Assembly: GCA_019090615.1 (NCBI GenBank)
Contig: JAHRVQ010000012.1
Span: forward strand, 124,001 to 188,000
Direction: 5' to 3'
DNA from: Pseudomonadales bacterium
GTDB taxonomy: Bacteria > Pseudomonadota > Gammaproteobacteria > Pseudomonadales > Azotimanducaceae
Length of the DNA stretch: 64,000 bases
The stretch's first letter is position 1, and each line of letters begins with the position of its first letter. Shown here piece by piece: positions 55,632 through 64,000 of the stretch. A model generated the notes under the pieces. The model saw nothing but the letters and a program-made list of their open reading frames with translations. It searched no databases and was not told the DNA's origin. Position numbers and translations under genes: made by a program.

Positions 55632-56117
55632 ATGAGCGAAACTGACACCATAAGCGAGCCAAAAAGCGAAACCAAAATGCTGGTTCATATCGGTTTAACG
55701 GTTAAAGACCTGGCTGCCAGCATTGGTTTTTATCGCGACCTGGTGGGCATGAAAATCACCAGCGAGTTTACTGGGCATAACGACTGGTTTGATAAGTTAA
55801 CTAATAACCCAGGGGCAGAACTGAAAGTGGCCCACCTACGCCTCGGCAGTTACGAATTACAACTGATTGAATACCTTGAAGGCGGCCAGGAACCCCCCGC
55901 TCAACTTGGCCATAACAGGGTTGGCAGCCCGCATATGTGTTTTCTGGTTACCAATGTAGAACAGAAGTACAGCGCCGCCACCGAACGTGACGATGTAGTA
56001 ATCACATCAAAGATCACCGAAATTATGGCTGGCGCGCGAAGTTTTTATACTGAAGACCCTGATGGCGTACCGGTAGAATTTGTTCAAGCACCGGCCAGGA
56101 GACGCCGAACAACCTGA
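55632..56117 (+). CDS. VOC-family (glyoxalase/dioxygenase-like) protein
   Basis: 161 residues. Two beta-alpha-beta-beta-beta units: HIGLTVKDLAASIGFYRDLVGMK and the second starting around VGSPHMCFLVTNV. Metal ligands are likely His20 (VHIGLTV), Glu in LIEYLEG, His in SPHMCF and Glu in PVEFVQAP. The fold serves isomerases, lyases or ring-cleaving dioxygenases; the reaction is unknown. GGAG precedes the ATG. It is divergent from the hydroxyacid dehydrogenase and upstream of the LLM oxidoreductase. Confidence 0.88.
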   Translation: MSETDTISEPKSETKMLVHIGLTVKDLAASIGFYRDLVGMKITSEFTGHNDWFDKLTNNPGAELKVAHLRLGSYELQLIEYLEGGQEPPAQLGHNRVGSPHMCFLVTNVEQKYSAATERDDVVITSKITEIMAGARSFYTEDPDGVPVEFVQAPARRRRTT

Positions 56118-56274
56118 AGGTATATTGATCTTATGCCATTGGCATAGAAAAATATCAGACTATGCTAGGCTGGGTGATAATATTTTTAAACCGTTATTGC
56201 GCCAACGTAACATAAACGCAAATCGCACCACTTGAAACAAAACCACTCTGCACTTTCAAATAAGGAAGTACAGC

Positions 56275-56307
56275 ATGAGAAGCAGTAAAAATAATAATGA
56301 TGTTTAG
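56275..56307 (+). CDS. Ten-residue leader ORF upstream of the LLM oxidoreductase
   Basis: ATG at 56275 follows AAGGAAG by six bases and encodes ten residues (MRSSKNNNDV) before TAG at 56305-56307. The stop overlaps the TAGGAG ribosome site of the next gene, so ribosomes ending here could restart at GTG 56317. It may be a coupling leader or chance. Confidence 0.35.
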   Translation: MRSSKNNNDV

Positions 56308-56316
56308 GAGACAAAA

Positions 56317-57444
56317 GTGAAATTTGGATTATTTGTTTATTGTACCGTCGGACGACGTGCTGAACTCGAACAGGGTATGGCTGGTCGAAAGCCCGAGCTT
56401 TACCAACGAATGCTGGGGGAAATCGGTGATTTAGCCGCTTTTGCCGATGAACGCGGATATTTCGCCATGGGTCATCCCGAGCATCATCTACAGATCGAAG
56501 GCTTTGAAGCCTCCAACGACCCCTGCCTGATGGCCATGTGGTTAGGCCAGCACACTAAAAAAATGCGGATAGTGACCTGCGGTTTTGTCAGCACCGTGAA
56601 CAACCCACTGATGACCGCGGAAAAAATTGCTACCCTGGATCATATGTTAGGTGGGCGGTTTGGAGTAGGGCTAGTGCGTGGTTACCAATCCCGTTGGGTT
56701 GAAAATTATAAAATCAAACCTGAACTGTCCGCCGTTGGACCCTGGAATACTGGCAGCCCTGCGGATGACCTTAACCGCGAATACTTTGCAGAGTTTGTCG
56801 AAGTTGTATTAGGCGCACTAAAAAACGAAACCATTAACCATAAAGGTAAACACTTCCAGTTTCCGCCAACAGATTTTGTTAACCCGCATGATCATCCGGT
56901 TTACTATAACTACGGCAAGGGCGTCGACAAGGATATGCGAATAACCGAAGTCGGTATCGCGCCAAAACCACTGCAAGCAGAAATCCCCCTCTATGGCGGG
57001 TTTTCACAAAGCCTGCGTACCGCCAAATTTTGGGCAAAACATAAAGGTCGGCCTATTGTGCTTTCCAGCAACGAAGAGTTCCTGAAACTACTCTGGAAAG
57101 AATGGGAAGAAGAAGCCAAAAAACACGGCCATGATGTGAAACCTGGCGACCAGGCCTGCTGGGGTGGTTTAACCATTTGCGCCGAGACTGATGAAAAGGC
57201 CTGGAAACTCTATGAAGACATGGAATGGTTCTGGAAAACCTGGTCTATACCCTTTGGCCAGGGTATCCCTGAATTACTAGTTGGCAGCCCCGATACCATC
57301 AACAAACGTATCGAAGCAGTCTCCAAAGTCGTGCCAATTGACGAAGCATTTTTGTTAGTACCGCAGGGTATTATGGCACCAGAGCAATTACATGAATCGG
57401 TTGATCTGTTTGCTCGCAAGGTGATGCCTAACTTTTCTGATTAA
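56317..57444 (+). CDS. LLM-class flavin-dependent oxidoreductase (luciferase-like)
   Basis: 375 residues. MKFGLFVYC begins a luciferase-like barrel, followed by FAMGHPEHHLQIEGF, TCGFVSTVNNPLMTAEKIATLDHMLGGRFGVGLVRGYQ and IPLYGGFSQS. Such enzymes use FMNH2 or F420 to oxidise a substrate, in some cases in Baeyer-Villiger (type II) reactions. It is with VOC and BVMO genes, so oxidation of a cyclic compound is possible. The start is GTG 56317 with TAGGAG upstream. A hairpin follows the gene. Confidence 0.9.
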   Translation: MKFGLFVYCTVGRRAELEQGMAGRKPELYQRMLGEIGDLAAFADERGYFAMGHPEHHLQIEGFEASNDPCLMAMWLGQHTKKMRIVTCGFVSTVNNPLMTAEKIATLDHMLGGRFGVGLVRGYQSRWVENYKIKPELSAVGPWNTGSPADDLNREYFAEFVEVVLGALKNETINHKGKHFQFPPTDFVNPHDHPVYYNYGKGVDKDMRITEVGIAPKPLQAEIPLYGGFSQSLRTAKFWAKHKGRPIVLSSNEEFLKLLWKEWEEEAKKHGHDVKPGDQACWGGLTICAETDEKAWKLYEDMEWFWKTWSIPFGQGIPELLVGSPDTINKRIEAVSKVVPIDEAFLLVPQGIMAPEQLHESVDLFARKVMPNFSD

Positions 57445-57846
57445 TTGACAGGCATATACCCTTTGCCACTAAAAAAACAGTGCCGTAGCTCTTATCAAAT
57501 AGCCTTTAGCTAAGAGCCCGGCATTGTACTTTCCCCGATACATTTTTGGTCTCTATCCGGCCCGCCCTAACTTTACCTCCCCGCCTCGTTATTGATCCCA
57601 TCTTTATTTAGTCAAGCCGTGAAACCCACAGATTTAAATTGTACCCCGCCAGATTACCGTTACCAGAATACAGTTAATGGCTCAATGACCACTATTTTGC
57701 GGTTAACTCGGCACCATGTTATAACTTGCACCTACCAACTCGAAGATTTGCAATCTTTCCAGCATTTCGGTTTTGCTTTTCGGCTGGAATTTTCTGTTGA
57801 CCTTTGAGTAAATTCAACATCAACAACTAAAATATGGGGTACATCT
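57445..57846. other. Intergenic stretch with a hairpin and no supported gene
   Basis: About 400 bases. The hairpin at 57477-57530 is listed separately. A 71-codon frame (57592-57807) has no ribosome site and an unconvincing composition, so it is not annotated. GGGG for the SDR lies near 57836. Confidence 0.5.
57477..57530 (+). terminator. Probable terminator after the LLM gene
   Basis: An imperfect stem pairs ACAGTGCCG and GCTCTTA with TAAGAGC and CGGCATTGT, a bulge of one or two bases between the two helices, and TTT follows. It lies 33 bases after the stop codon. The short T tract makes it less certain. Confidence 0.5.
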
Positions 57847-58737
57847 ATGAGTGAATTTGAAGGCAAGGTAGTCGCCATCACTGGCGCAGGTAACGGACTA
57901 GGTAGATCACATGCACTGGAGTTCGCCCGTCGTGGCGCCAAAGTCGTGGTCAACGATCTTGGCGGTAACGTGGACGGAACCGGCAGCAGCGATGCTGCTG
58001 ATTCTGTTGTTGAAGAAATCAAAAAAGCTGGCGGCATCGCAATAGCCAACAAAGGTTCAGTTTCTGACCGCGAGGGCGCCAAAAGCATTATCACTGATGC
58101 TGTCGCCGAATTTGGCACCATTGATATCGTCGTCAACAACGCCGGCATTCTACGCGACAAATCATTTAAAAAAATGTCCCTGGACGAATGGGATCTTGTG
58201 ATGAATGTACATATGAATGGCACCGCTTATGTGACCCATGCTGCCTGGCCAATCATGTACGAACAAAATTATGGCAGGATAATCTGCACCTCCTCTGGAT
58301 CTGGTTTATGGGGTAACTTTGGCCAGGCAAATTACGGCTGTGCGAAAATGGCGATGGTTGGCTTTATGAATGTTCTGGCAATAGAGGGCCGGTCAAAAAA
58401 TATTCATATCAATTGCCTTGGCCCTGGCGCAGCTACACGAATGACCGCAACAATTCCCGGGCGTTCCGATGGTGTCAGCGCACCACCCCCTGAAATGGCC
58501 CCTGAGCTTGTAACTCCGGCGGTGGTTTTTATGGCCAGTGAAGCTGCACCTACGGGCCAGGTGTTTCAGGCATCAGGCGGCAACTATTCCTGCGCAAGTA
58601 TGTACAGCAACCGCGGCGTACGCCTTGGCAAGGATGCAAACTATGAAACATTCCTTGAAAACAAAGATCAAATCATGGATATGAGCGAAGCCAAACGCGG
58701 TAGTTTACGCATGGGCGGCGGTTCAAAGTCTGACTAG
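57847..58737 (+). CDS. MFE2-like SDR (3-hydroxyacyl-CoA dehydrogenase-type)
   Basis: 296 residues. TGAGNGLGRSHALEFARRGAKVVVNDLGG is the start typical of the SDR unit of peroxisomal multifunctional enzyme type 2. NNAG, CTSSGSG with the catalytic Ser, and YGCAK with Tyr and Lys are complete. It oxidises a 3-hydroxyacyl-CoA or 17-hydroxysteroid-like alcohol. NDLGG after beta-2 favours NAD. No hydratase domain is fused. Confidence 0.88.
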   Translation: MSEFEGKVVAITGAGNGLGRSHALEFARRGAKVVVNDLGGNVDGTGSSDAADSVVEEIKKAGGIAIANKGSVSDREGAKSIITDAVAEFGTIDIVVNNAGILRDKSFKKMSLDEWDLVMNVHMNGTAYVTHAAWPIMYEQNYGRIICTSSGSGLWGNFGQANYGCAKMAMVGFMNVLAIEGRSKNIHINCLGPGAATRMTATIPGRSDGVSAPPPEMAPELVTPAVVFMASEAAPTGQVFQASGGNYSCASMYSNRGVRLGKDANYETFLENKDQIMDMSEAKRGSLRMGGGSKSD

Positions 58738-58769
58738 CCGTTTACGGATTAATTTCCCCATCGTACAAA

Positions 58770-58808
58770 GTTACTGTCTCAGCCTCATAGTGAGTCTGAG
58801 GCAGTAAC
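58770..58808. terminator. Strong hairpin after the MFE2-like SDR
   Basis: GTTACTGTCTCAG and CTGAGGCAGTAAC pair over 13 bases with one G-U, and the loop itself can pair CTCA with TGAG. No T run follows on the plus strand. It may be a processing or rho-assisted stop between convergent genes. Confidence 0.45.
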
Positions 58809-58861
58809 AATATCCAATAGCCATCCCAAACAACCCCGGTAGTGGTGAGCATCCGGCAATG

Positions 58862-58886
58862 ATGATCACATCATCGTGATCATTTT
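58862..58886 (+). terminator. Short T-tailed hairpin between convergent genes
   Basis: ATGATCAC (58862-58869) pairs with GTGATCAT (58876-58883), a six-base loop, and TTTT follows. It is eight bases from the end of the facing gene at 58894. Confidence 0.5.
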
Positions 58887-58893
58887 ACTCTTT

Positions 58894-60786
58894 CTACAAA
58901 GACTCCTGGTAGGCATCACAAAATGATAACCAGGCCTCTTTATAGAGGCCGCTAGTCATATATTCATCAGCCGTAGCAAGACTACTCAGTGCCGCGCCAA
59001 CAGCGTAACCAGCGCCTATATTATAATTGATTGTATCGCTGACAATCTCTCGCACAAACTCAAGCTGCCCACCAAGGCTTTCAGGTCGGTAGAATATCGC
59101 GAGGCCACCGGACTGGCTGGCATCCATCAGTGCTTGCTCTATCTGAACTCGAAGCAAAAGTCTTTGGCTATCCACTTCAGCAATTTCTGTGTTTTGTGGC
59201 TGCGTGTTTTCAGTAGAGTTAAGGTCAACGCCATCGGTATAGGCATCGCTTACTGTTGCCACAGTGGCATTTTTGCCCGCAGGTTTATCATCATTTTTAG
59301 AGGGTACGCCACCGCCAAGACCCAGGCCCGGACTGCGGTTTAATAGATCCACCAGGTAGGTTAGCGCCGCGCTATTTGATTCGGAGACATTCTTAACAGC
59401 TGCTAGCTCACTGGTGAGCACAGGGATAGCGTTTGTGTAAAACAGGATTGAATCTGTATCAGTTTTAATTGCGGGGATCAGATCTGTGTTTATTTTAATC
59501 GCAATAGCGTTACCATCAATGGTTGCAAGGGTACTATTAGCATTTACAACACCATCGCCAATGCCGGCAAGCGTGTGGCTCGAGTTAAGTCCATCTCCAG
59601 GTGTCCACGGTCCATCTCCAACTACGTCCACAAAGCGCTTTTCAAGTGCCTCCTGGTTAAGTTGCGACGCACAGTCGTTGGTTTTTGATCGAGCAAGGCC
59701 AGCGACGTTTATCATACCGTCACCAATACCCACCGTAATAGAACCTAATTTCTTCGCCCAGTTATTTTTCAGTTTAATAGAAGTATAACCATGAACACCG
59801 AATTCCGAATCATCTTCTGGCCCCCTGAGATAACTGTTACCGATACCCTTAAGGGTCGCGCCTATCATCTTTAAACCAATGCCTCGAGTAACCACCCGAG
59901 TGGATTGAAGCTCCGTCTGACTACGTTGCTCAACCAGGCTTACACAAGCACCTCCTGTTGTAGTATCAGTGCCCATCACATCAACCAGTGTGGCAATATC
60001 GTTTGCTGACGTTTCTAGCTCGTTGACAAACGCTCGGTCTGCGCCCGCGACAAAAAGCGCTTCGCCCACAATTGCCTGGGAAGCCTGTGGCATTATATCG
60101 AAGAGTTCAATAAAAGGGCTGAGATCTACGTTGGGCCCTGCTATCCCTTTTAATTCGTTCATCAGTATTTGCGTATTGCCTAATAGCGCGCCTATGTTGG
60201 CATGGCGCTCTTCAATCATATTGTCCACTGCCAGGTTGGTCCGGTTGGTGACAAAGGTAAACAGCGCTGGCGCCACCTCAAGCATTGATTCGATATCATC
60301 GCTAGCCAGTTCCGGTATTTTTGTGGCAACGGTATTCACATTGTTGACCAGTATTGCCGTCTTTTTAACGTCGGTGATGAGTGTCTCGCCATCTTCGGCC
60401 AACAGATCCACCACGGTAGTCAGGTTTGGATTTTCGACGATAACTTTGACTCGATCGGCGGCGGCCAGTGCAAGGCTCACATTAGCGCTAACGCCACTCA
60501 GCGTGAAGGCCAGTTCACTAGCGCCGCCGCTTAGGTCGTTAATGTCGGCGCGAGCATCCTCTATTTCCTGTTTTGCTTCACCAATCTTAGTTAGAATCGT
60601 AGGGATGTCGTCCAGGTTGGGCAAGCTCAGTGTTGACGTTTGTGCCTCGATATCGGCATTCCCCTGTGGTCTAGTTTCATGGCCGACGATTGTCGTCAGC
60701 CAGGAATAAGGTCGTGCTCTGAGTGATTTTATCCAGGGGCATATCCAAGCTATTTCTGAATAAATATTACTATCTGTTTTGACCAA
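58894..60786 (-). CDS. Large protein of unknown function with repeated GIGDG motifs
   Basis: 630 residues. No family is recognised. Hydrophilic helical segments (about 60-150, 200-270) surround a Gly-rich region with repeated phrases: TRGIGLKMIGATLKGIG, TVGIGDGMINVAGLA and LAGIGDGVVNANST. A Gly-rich linker (PGLGLGGGVPS) precedes a helical C-terminus. Only three or four cysteines occur and no membrane anchor is convincing. The TTG at 60786 opens the frame without a ribosome site, so the true N-terminus is uncertain and the first 35 residues may not be translated. It follows the TonB receptor on the same strand but a terminator lies between. Confidence 0.65.
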   Translation of the reverse strand: MVKTDSNIYSEIAWICPWIKSLRARPYSWLTTIVGHETRPQGNADIEAQTSTLSLPNLDDIPTILTKIGEAKQEIEDARADINDLSGGASELAFTLSGVSANVSLALAAADRVKVIVENPNLTTVVDLLAEDGETLITDVKKTAILVNNVNTVATKIPELASDDIESMLEVAPALFTFVTNRTNLAVDNMIEERHANIGALLGNTQILMNELKGIAGPNVDLSPFIELFDIMPQASQAIVGEALFVAGADRAFVNELETSANDIATLVDVMGTDTTTGGACVSLVEQRSQTELQSTRVVTRGIGLKMIGATLKGIGNSYLRGPEDDSEFGVHGYTSIKLKNNWAKKLGSITVGIGDGMINVAGLARSKTNDCASQLNQEALEKRFVDVVGDGPWTPGDGLNSSHTLAGIGDGVVNANSTLATIDGNAIAIKINTDLIPAIKTDTDSILFYTNAIPVLTSELAAVKNVSESNSAALTYLVDLLNRSPGLGLGGGVPSKNDDKPAGKNATVATVSDAYTDGVDLNSTENTQPQNTEIAEVDSQRLLLRVQIEQALMDASQSGGLAIFYRPESLGGQLEFVREIVSDTINYNIGAGYAVGAALSSLATADEYMTSGLYKEAWLSFCDAYQESL

Positions 60787-60844
60787 CCATTGGTTTTTAA
60801 TGACGTAATTTTTCAGAACACTAGCAACTGCCCATGCCTTTTGC

Positions 60845-60879
60845 TAAAAAAATGGCTGATCAAAATTGATTCAGCCATT
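60845..60879 (-). terminator. Rho-independent terminator after the TonB-dependent receptor
   Basis: AATGGCTGA (60851-60859) and TCAGCCATT (60871-60879) pair perfectly over nine bases. On the minus strand the run of A at 60846-60852 reads as T. It is about 70 bases after the receptor stop. Confidence 0.85.
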
Positions 60880-60946
60880 CTTACTACCGTTTTTTTTACT
60901 ACTTAATTACCAAATGTTTAATTGGCAACATCAAGCCCCAATCAAG

Positions 60947-63289
60947 TTACATTGCATAACGAAATTCCAAACCATAACGTCGGCCTTTACCAATCGGCAA
61001 AAAAGTTTGCGCGCCCAGCACCCCAATAGATTTAAAAACCACCTGATCATTTAGGTTTTTACCATACAGGGATAAGGTCCAGTTGGCATCGTTAGGTGAA
61101 TAAGTGACACCCGCGTTGGCCATATTCGTTTTAGGAAAAAAACCTGCATTATCATCTCTGGCCGCTGCCTCAGCGCGATAAGCATAGTCGGCACGCAGGC
61201 TCAACAGGCCCAGGTTGCCGAGATATAAATCATAGTTAACACCCAGGTTAGCAGTCCATTGCGACAGTCTGACTAATGCTAACGCTTGATCCTCAGAATC
61301 TGGCTCAACAGCTTTTACCGGCCGGCCATTTGAGCCTATTACATCATTACCATTTGCATCTTTCTGGTTACTATTATTTAAATTGAAATTAACCTCGGTA
61401 AGGTCCCCGTCCAGGTATCCAAGCGCCGCCGTGATAACCAGGTTTTCGCTTATCCTTGCGGTCAGATCGACTTCTACACCGCTTATTCTCGCATCACCAA
61501 CATTTATCAGGTCGGCTACCGGCGTCGCTTCTCCGTTACTGGTTACTATTACACTACGGGCAGAACGCGCTAGATCATCGATATCCTGATGAAAAATTGC
61601 CGCATTAAGTCTGACTCGGTTATCAAATAAATTCGACTTAATGCCAAATTCAATACTGTTATGTTCTTCTACATCGGTGGGATTTAGATTAATTGCTGCT
61701 GGGTTAGGCTGCCGAATGTTAAAAAACCCAGACCTGTATGCACGCGCAACATGGCCATAAATACTTGCATCCTCTAAAACTTGCCAGGTAAAACCAATCT
61801 TAGGTGAGAAGTTGCTCCAGTCATCATCCGCCTTTAGCCCTCTGGACCAAATGCAGGTAAGCGATTCAATATTGCAGTCGCCATTTTCCAAACTAACCGT
61901 ATGCCTGGGCAAAATCCTGACCTCCTTATTTTCAACCAGGTAATTAAAACCGCCATTAATGGAAAAGGTATCTGTGATCGCATATTCATTATTAAAATAA
62001 AATGACCATGAATCCTGATCCTGGGTACCCCCACCGAGCGCTTCATTGCCACTGTCAACCAATGGCGCGCCCCTAAAAAGACCTGTCTGATAAGCATATT
62101 CCTGTACGAAGTAGACTAATCCGGTCGTCAATTGCCAATTCTCAGTGGCTTGCAGGTTATAACGGATTTCATTGCTAAACTGATGCTGTTCTACTTTATA
62201 AATACCCGCTAATTGCGTCCGACCACCATCAGCGACACTTATCCCATCAAGGTCAGTAAAAGAGAGCGACTCAACCTCTCTATAGGCCATAATATTGGTC
62301 AAACGGCCGCTGCCAAGATCGACACCAGTTTCAAAGGTAAATTGGGTCCATTCAACCTCACTCAGCCCTTTAAAATCATGGGAAACATTAAAGGAACTGT
62401 TATCAGGCGTTATAGGGTTATCAAAACTAATGGCAGGTCCCCCTGGAATAAAGGCATTTTGTACAGGTACCTGTTCACCTTCCGTTTTACCATCTTCAAG
62501 GATAAACGTGAAATCCATGGTATCGTTTGGCGTATAAACCAAAGTGCCTCTAAAAAACTCACTGGTTTGATCGCCGGTATCTTCATTCAAAAATTCATTA
62601 TCATGCCAGCCATCATCATCCTTATATTGTAAGGATACTTTGCCAGCCAGAACGTTTTCGATGAGCGCGCCCTCTACTGACAACCCCACCGTAGACTGAT
62701 TGTCTTCAACGCCAGCTTTCATCTTTAAACCAAACTCACCTGTCGGGCGCCTGGAACGTAATAAGACAGCACCACCGGTAACGTTACGACCAAATAGCAA
62801 ACCCTGGGGGCCCTTATATATTTCCACACTCTCCAGATCGAAAGTATCAGTCACAACACCAAATGCAATACCCGCATAAACGCCATCAACAAATACGCCT
62901 ACATTAGGGTCAATTGATGGAGTCGAGCTATCAATACCCAAACCTCGAATTGCAAAACTTGCGAAGCTTACCTGAGTACCGATACTTGCTAGCTGTACAT
63001 TAGGCGTAGCAAAAGACAAGTCCTCAATATTAAGTACTTGTCGGGCTTCTAATTGCGCCGTACCAAAAGCTGTTATCTGACCAGGAATATCCTGTACTGC
63101 TTCAGCAGAGCTTTTTTTAGTACCGTAGACCAGCACTTCTTCCATCATCACGTCAGCAGAACCGGCACTAAGCGCATTTTGCCCCCACAATAACAAAGCC
63201 AACGAGGCCACCCCTGACAAAACCCGTTTTTTTGAACGATGACTATTTCTGCCGTTAATTTTTCTACCGCTCCTATTTATACCGCTCAT
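60947..63289 (-). CDS. TonB-dependent outer-membrane receptor
   Basis: 780 residues. A long, Arg/Lys-rich signal peptide (cleavage after about residue 42) is followed by a TonB-box-like EEVLVYG. A plug domain (about 62-170) contains FAIRGLG and FGRNVTGGAVLL, and a 22-strand barrel follows to the end. The last residues (GLEFRYAM) give a beta-signal ending in Met instead of the usual Phe. This subtype (without a siderophore-specific mark) often imports carbohydrates, sterols or other small organics; the substrate is unknown. The surrounding catabolic genes make a hydrophobic compound plausible. Confidence 0.92.
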   Translation of the reverse strand: MSGINRSGRKINGRNSHRSKKRVLSGVASLALLLWGQNALSAGSADVMMEEVLVYGTKKSSAEAVQDIPGQITAFGTAQLEARQVLNIEDLSFATPNVQLASIGTQVSFASFAIRGLGIDSSTPSIDPNVGVFVDGVYAGIAFGVVTDTFDLESVEIYKGPQGLLFGRNVTGGAVLLRSRRPTGEFGLKMKAGVEDNQSTVGLSVEGALIENVLAGKVSLQYKDDDGWHDNEFLNEDTGDQTSEFFRGTLVYTPNDTMDFTFILEDGKTEGEQVPVQNAFIPGGPAISFDNPITPDNSSFNVSHDFKGLSEVEWTQFTFETGVDLGSGRLTNIMAYREVESLSFTDLDGISVADGGRTQLAGIYKVEQHQFSNEIRYNLQATENWQLTTGLVYFVQEYAYQTGLFRGAPLVDSGNEALGGGTQDQDSWSFYFNNEYAITDTFSINGGFNYLVENKEVRILPRHTVSLENGDCNIESLTCIWSRGLKADDDWSNFSPKIGFTWQVLEDASIYGHVARAYRSGFFNIRQPNPAAINLNPTDVEEHNSIEFGIKSNLFDNRVRLNAAIFHQDIDDLARSARSVIVTSNGEATPVADLINVGDARISGVEVDLTARISENLVITAALGYLDGDLTEVNFNLNNSNQKDANGNDVIGSNGRPVKAVEPDSEDQALALVRLSQWTANLGVNYDLYLGNLGLLSLRADYAYRAEAAARDDNAGFFPKTNMANAGVTYSPNDANWTLSLYGKNLNDQVVFKSIGVLGAQTFLPIGKGRRYGLEFRYAM

Positions 63290-64000
63290 AAATCTGCCTC
63301 ATTTTTTTGAATTTCCCAAGAACAATAACGGAACAGGTTATGTTCCGAGTTTTTTAGGTATCTCTAGAGTTTGAACTTATTTAGCTATATGAAGGCGACC
63401 AATAATATTGATCAACTTTGTTATTCGAGCGCGGTCTATAATTCCTCGCTCTTCACTATGGGTATAATATCCCCCTGCCACTTAGTTAGATCAAAATAAA
63501 ACATAATTACCACAGCATGTATAGTCGAACATGCGTTTAAAACGCGGAAATTCACAATCTAACAATATTAAAATTACCACCGGCAACAATCTGGGATTGG
63601 CGAGTCCGCATGAAAAGGTCATGATCCTTAATCAATCAGTTATATACACTCACCTAACTACACCAATACAACCTTCAAATTATTAACAACCAACTAAGAG
63701 GCCAAATCTAGACAAGGTAATATTATTACTCTTACAAAATTTGGCCATTTACATGCATAATACCGGCCGCAAATTCGTGAGCTCGAATCAATATATAATT
63801 GCATCAAAGGTAAAACAGAAATAGTTGAAAACGCCCCGGGATGACGGCAAGAGCTCACTCACCGGGCAGCATCCGTTATTTCTCGCGTAGTGCGGCAGAA
63901 AATTGTCCGACAGGGAGTGGCCAAAATATTCCACACAAACTGGCTACCAGGACGTGAGAGCTGCTCCCGCATAGAATATGCCTGCTCAGATACCTTACGG
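63290..64000. other. Intergenic region at the right window edge
   Basis: About 710 bases without a supported gene. It holds the receptor's promoter. GCATGT (63515-63520) and ACATGC (63529-63534) form an inverted repeat, loop eight, that could be an operator. On the minus strand an open frame of 46 codons runs from the edge to TGA at 63859-63861; it may be the end of a gene outside the window but is too short to identify. Confidence 0.4.

Noticed and set aside
57592-57807. 71-codon plus-strand frame in the gap after the LLM gene
   Set aside because: No ribosome site, atypical composition and no motif; left as non-coding.
63515-63534. Inverted repeat as a named regulator operator
   Set aside because: GCATGT/ACATGC is short and no regulator gene is adjacent, so it is mentioned only within the gap entry.
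63859-64000. C-terminal end of a gene entering from the right
   Set aside because: 46 codons open on the minus strand, but no motif or codon signal strong enough to call a gene.

Overview
The window looks like a chromosomal segment of an aerobic marine gammaproteobacterium. I infer this from the two-component hybrid kinases, the RND and TonB-dependent systems, the ThiO-type thiamine operon and the many acyl-CoA catabolic genes. It most resembles the Cellvibrionales/Spongiibacteraceae-type oligotrophs, but no rRNA or other marker is present, so the placement is tentative. There are no tRNAs, rRNAs, CRISPR arrays, transposases or phage genes. About 45 genes are supported, and several use TTG or GTG starts with good ribosome binding sites.

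Layout. 1-4017: a heme-motif sensor kinase (cut by the left edge) divergent from an ammonium-transporter/PAS/receiver fusion. 4530-10518: a thiolase/DUF35 pair, two tandem SDR paralogues, and a GMC oxidoreductase with its gluconate-dehydrogenase-like small subunit. 10847-16978: two hybrid histidine kinases around a class II aldolase-like gene. 17512-21047: a PEP-CTERM/choice-of-anchor L secreted protein with a probable sigma-54 promoter, a peptidoglycan-binding-like exported protein and a GT-B glycosyltransferase. 21370-25270: an SDR, two crotonases and an acyl-CoA dehydrogenase that together resemble the BadH/BadK/BadI/acyl-CoA-dehydrogenase route opening cyclohexanecarboxyl-CoA rings. 25451-36429: an RND adaptor/pump pair, an MFS carrier, a 5'-nucleotidase-like lipoprotein, a CaiB-type CoA-transferase, a PPOX flavoprotein and unknowns.

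36530-42290 is a compact thiamine operon on the minus strand, thiC-thiO-thiS-thiG-thiDE, preceded by a TPP riboswitch. 44104-46309 is a bufferin-type RiPP operon (precursor, DUF692 enzyme, DUF2063 partner); its precursor is unusual in carrying two tandem six-cysteine units behind a lipobox. A DoxX/antiporter pair faces it. 48511-58737 is another catabolic block: crotonase, Baeyer-Villiger-type monooxygenase, a solute-binding-like protein without a signal peptide, a 2-hydroxyacid dehydrogenase, VOC and LLM-flavin proteins and an MFE2-like SDR. 58894-63289 holds a large protein of unknown function and a TonB-dependent receptor.

The most interesting items are the double-unit lipid-anchored bufferin, the Bad-like ring-opening cluster with altered catalytic residues, the Amt-PAS-REC fusion lacking a kinase core, the sigma-54-like promoter on the PEP-CTERM gene, and short tandem repeats at gene ends that in two places duplicate in-frame stop codons. 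All functions are read from sequence motifs and remembered family features; no search was run.
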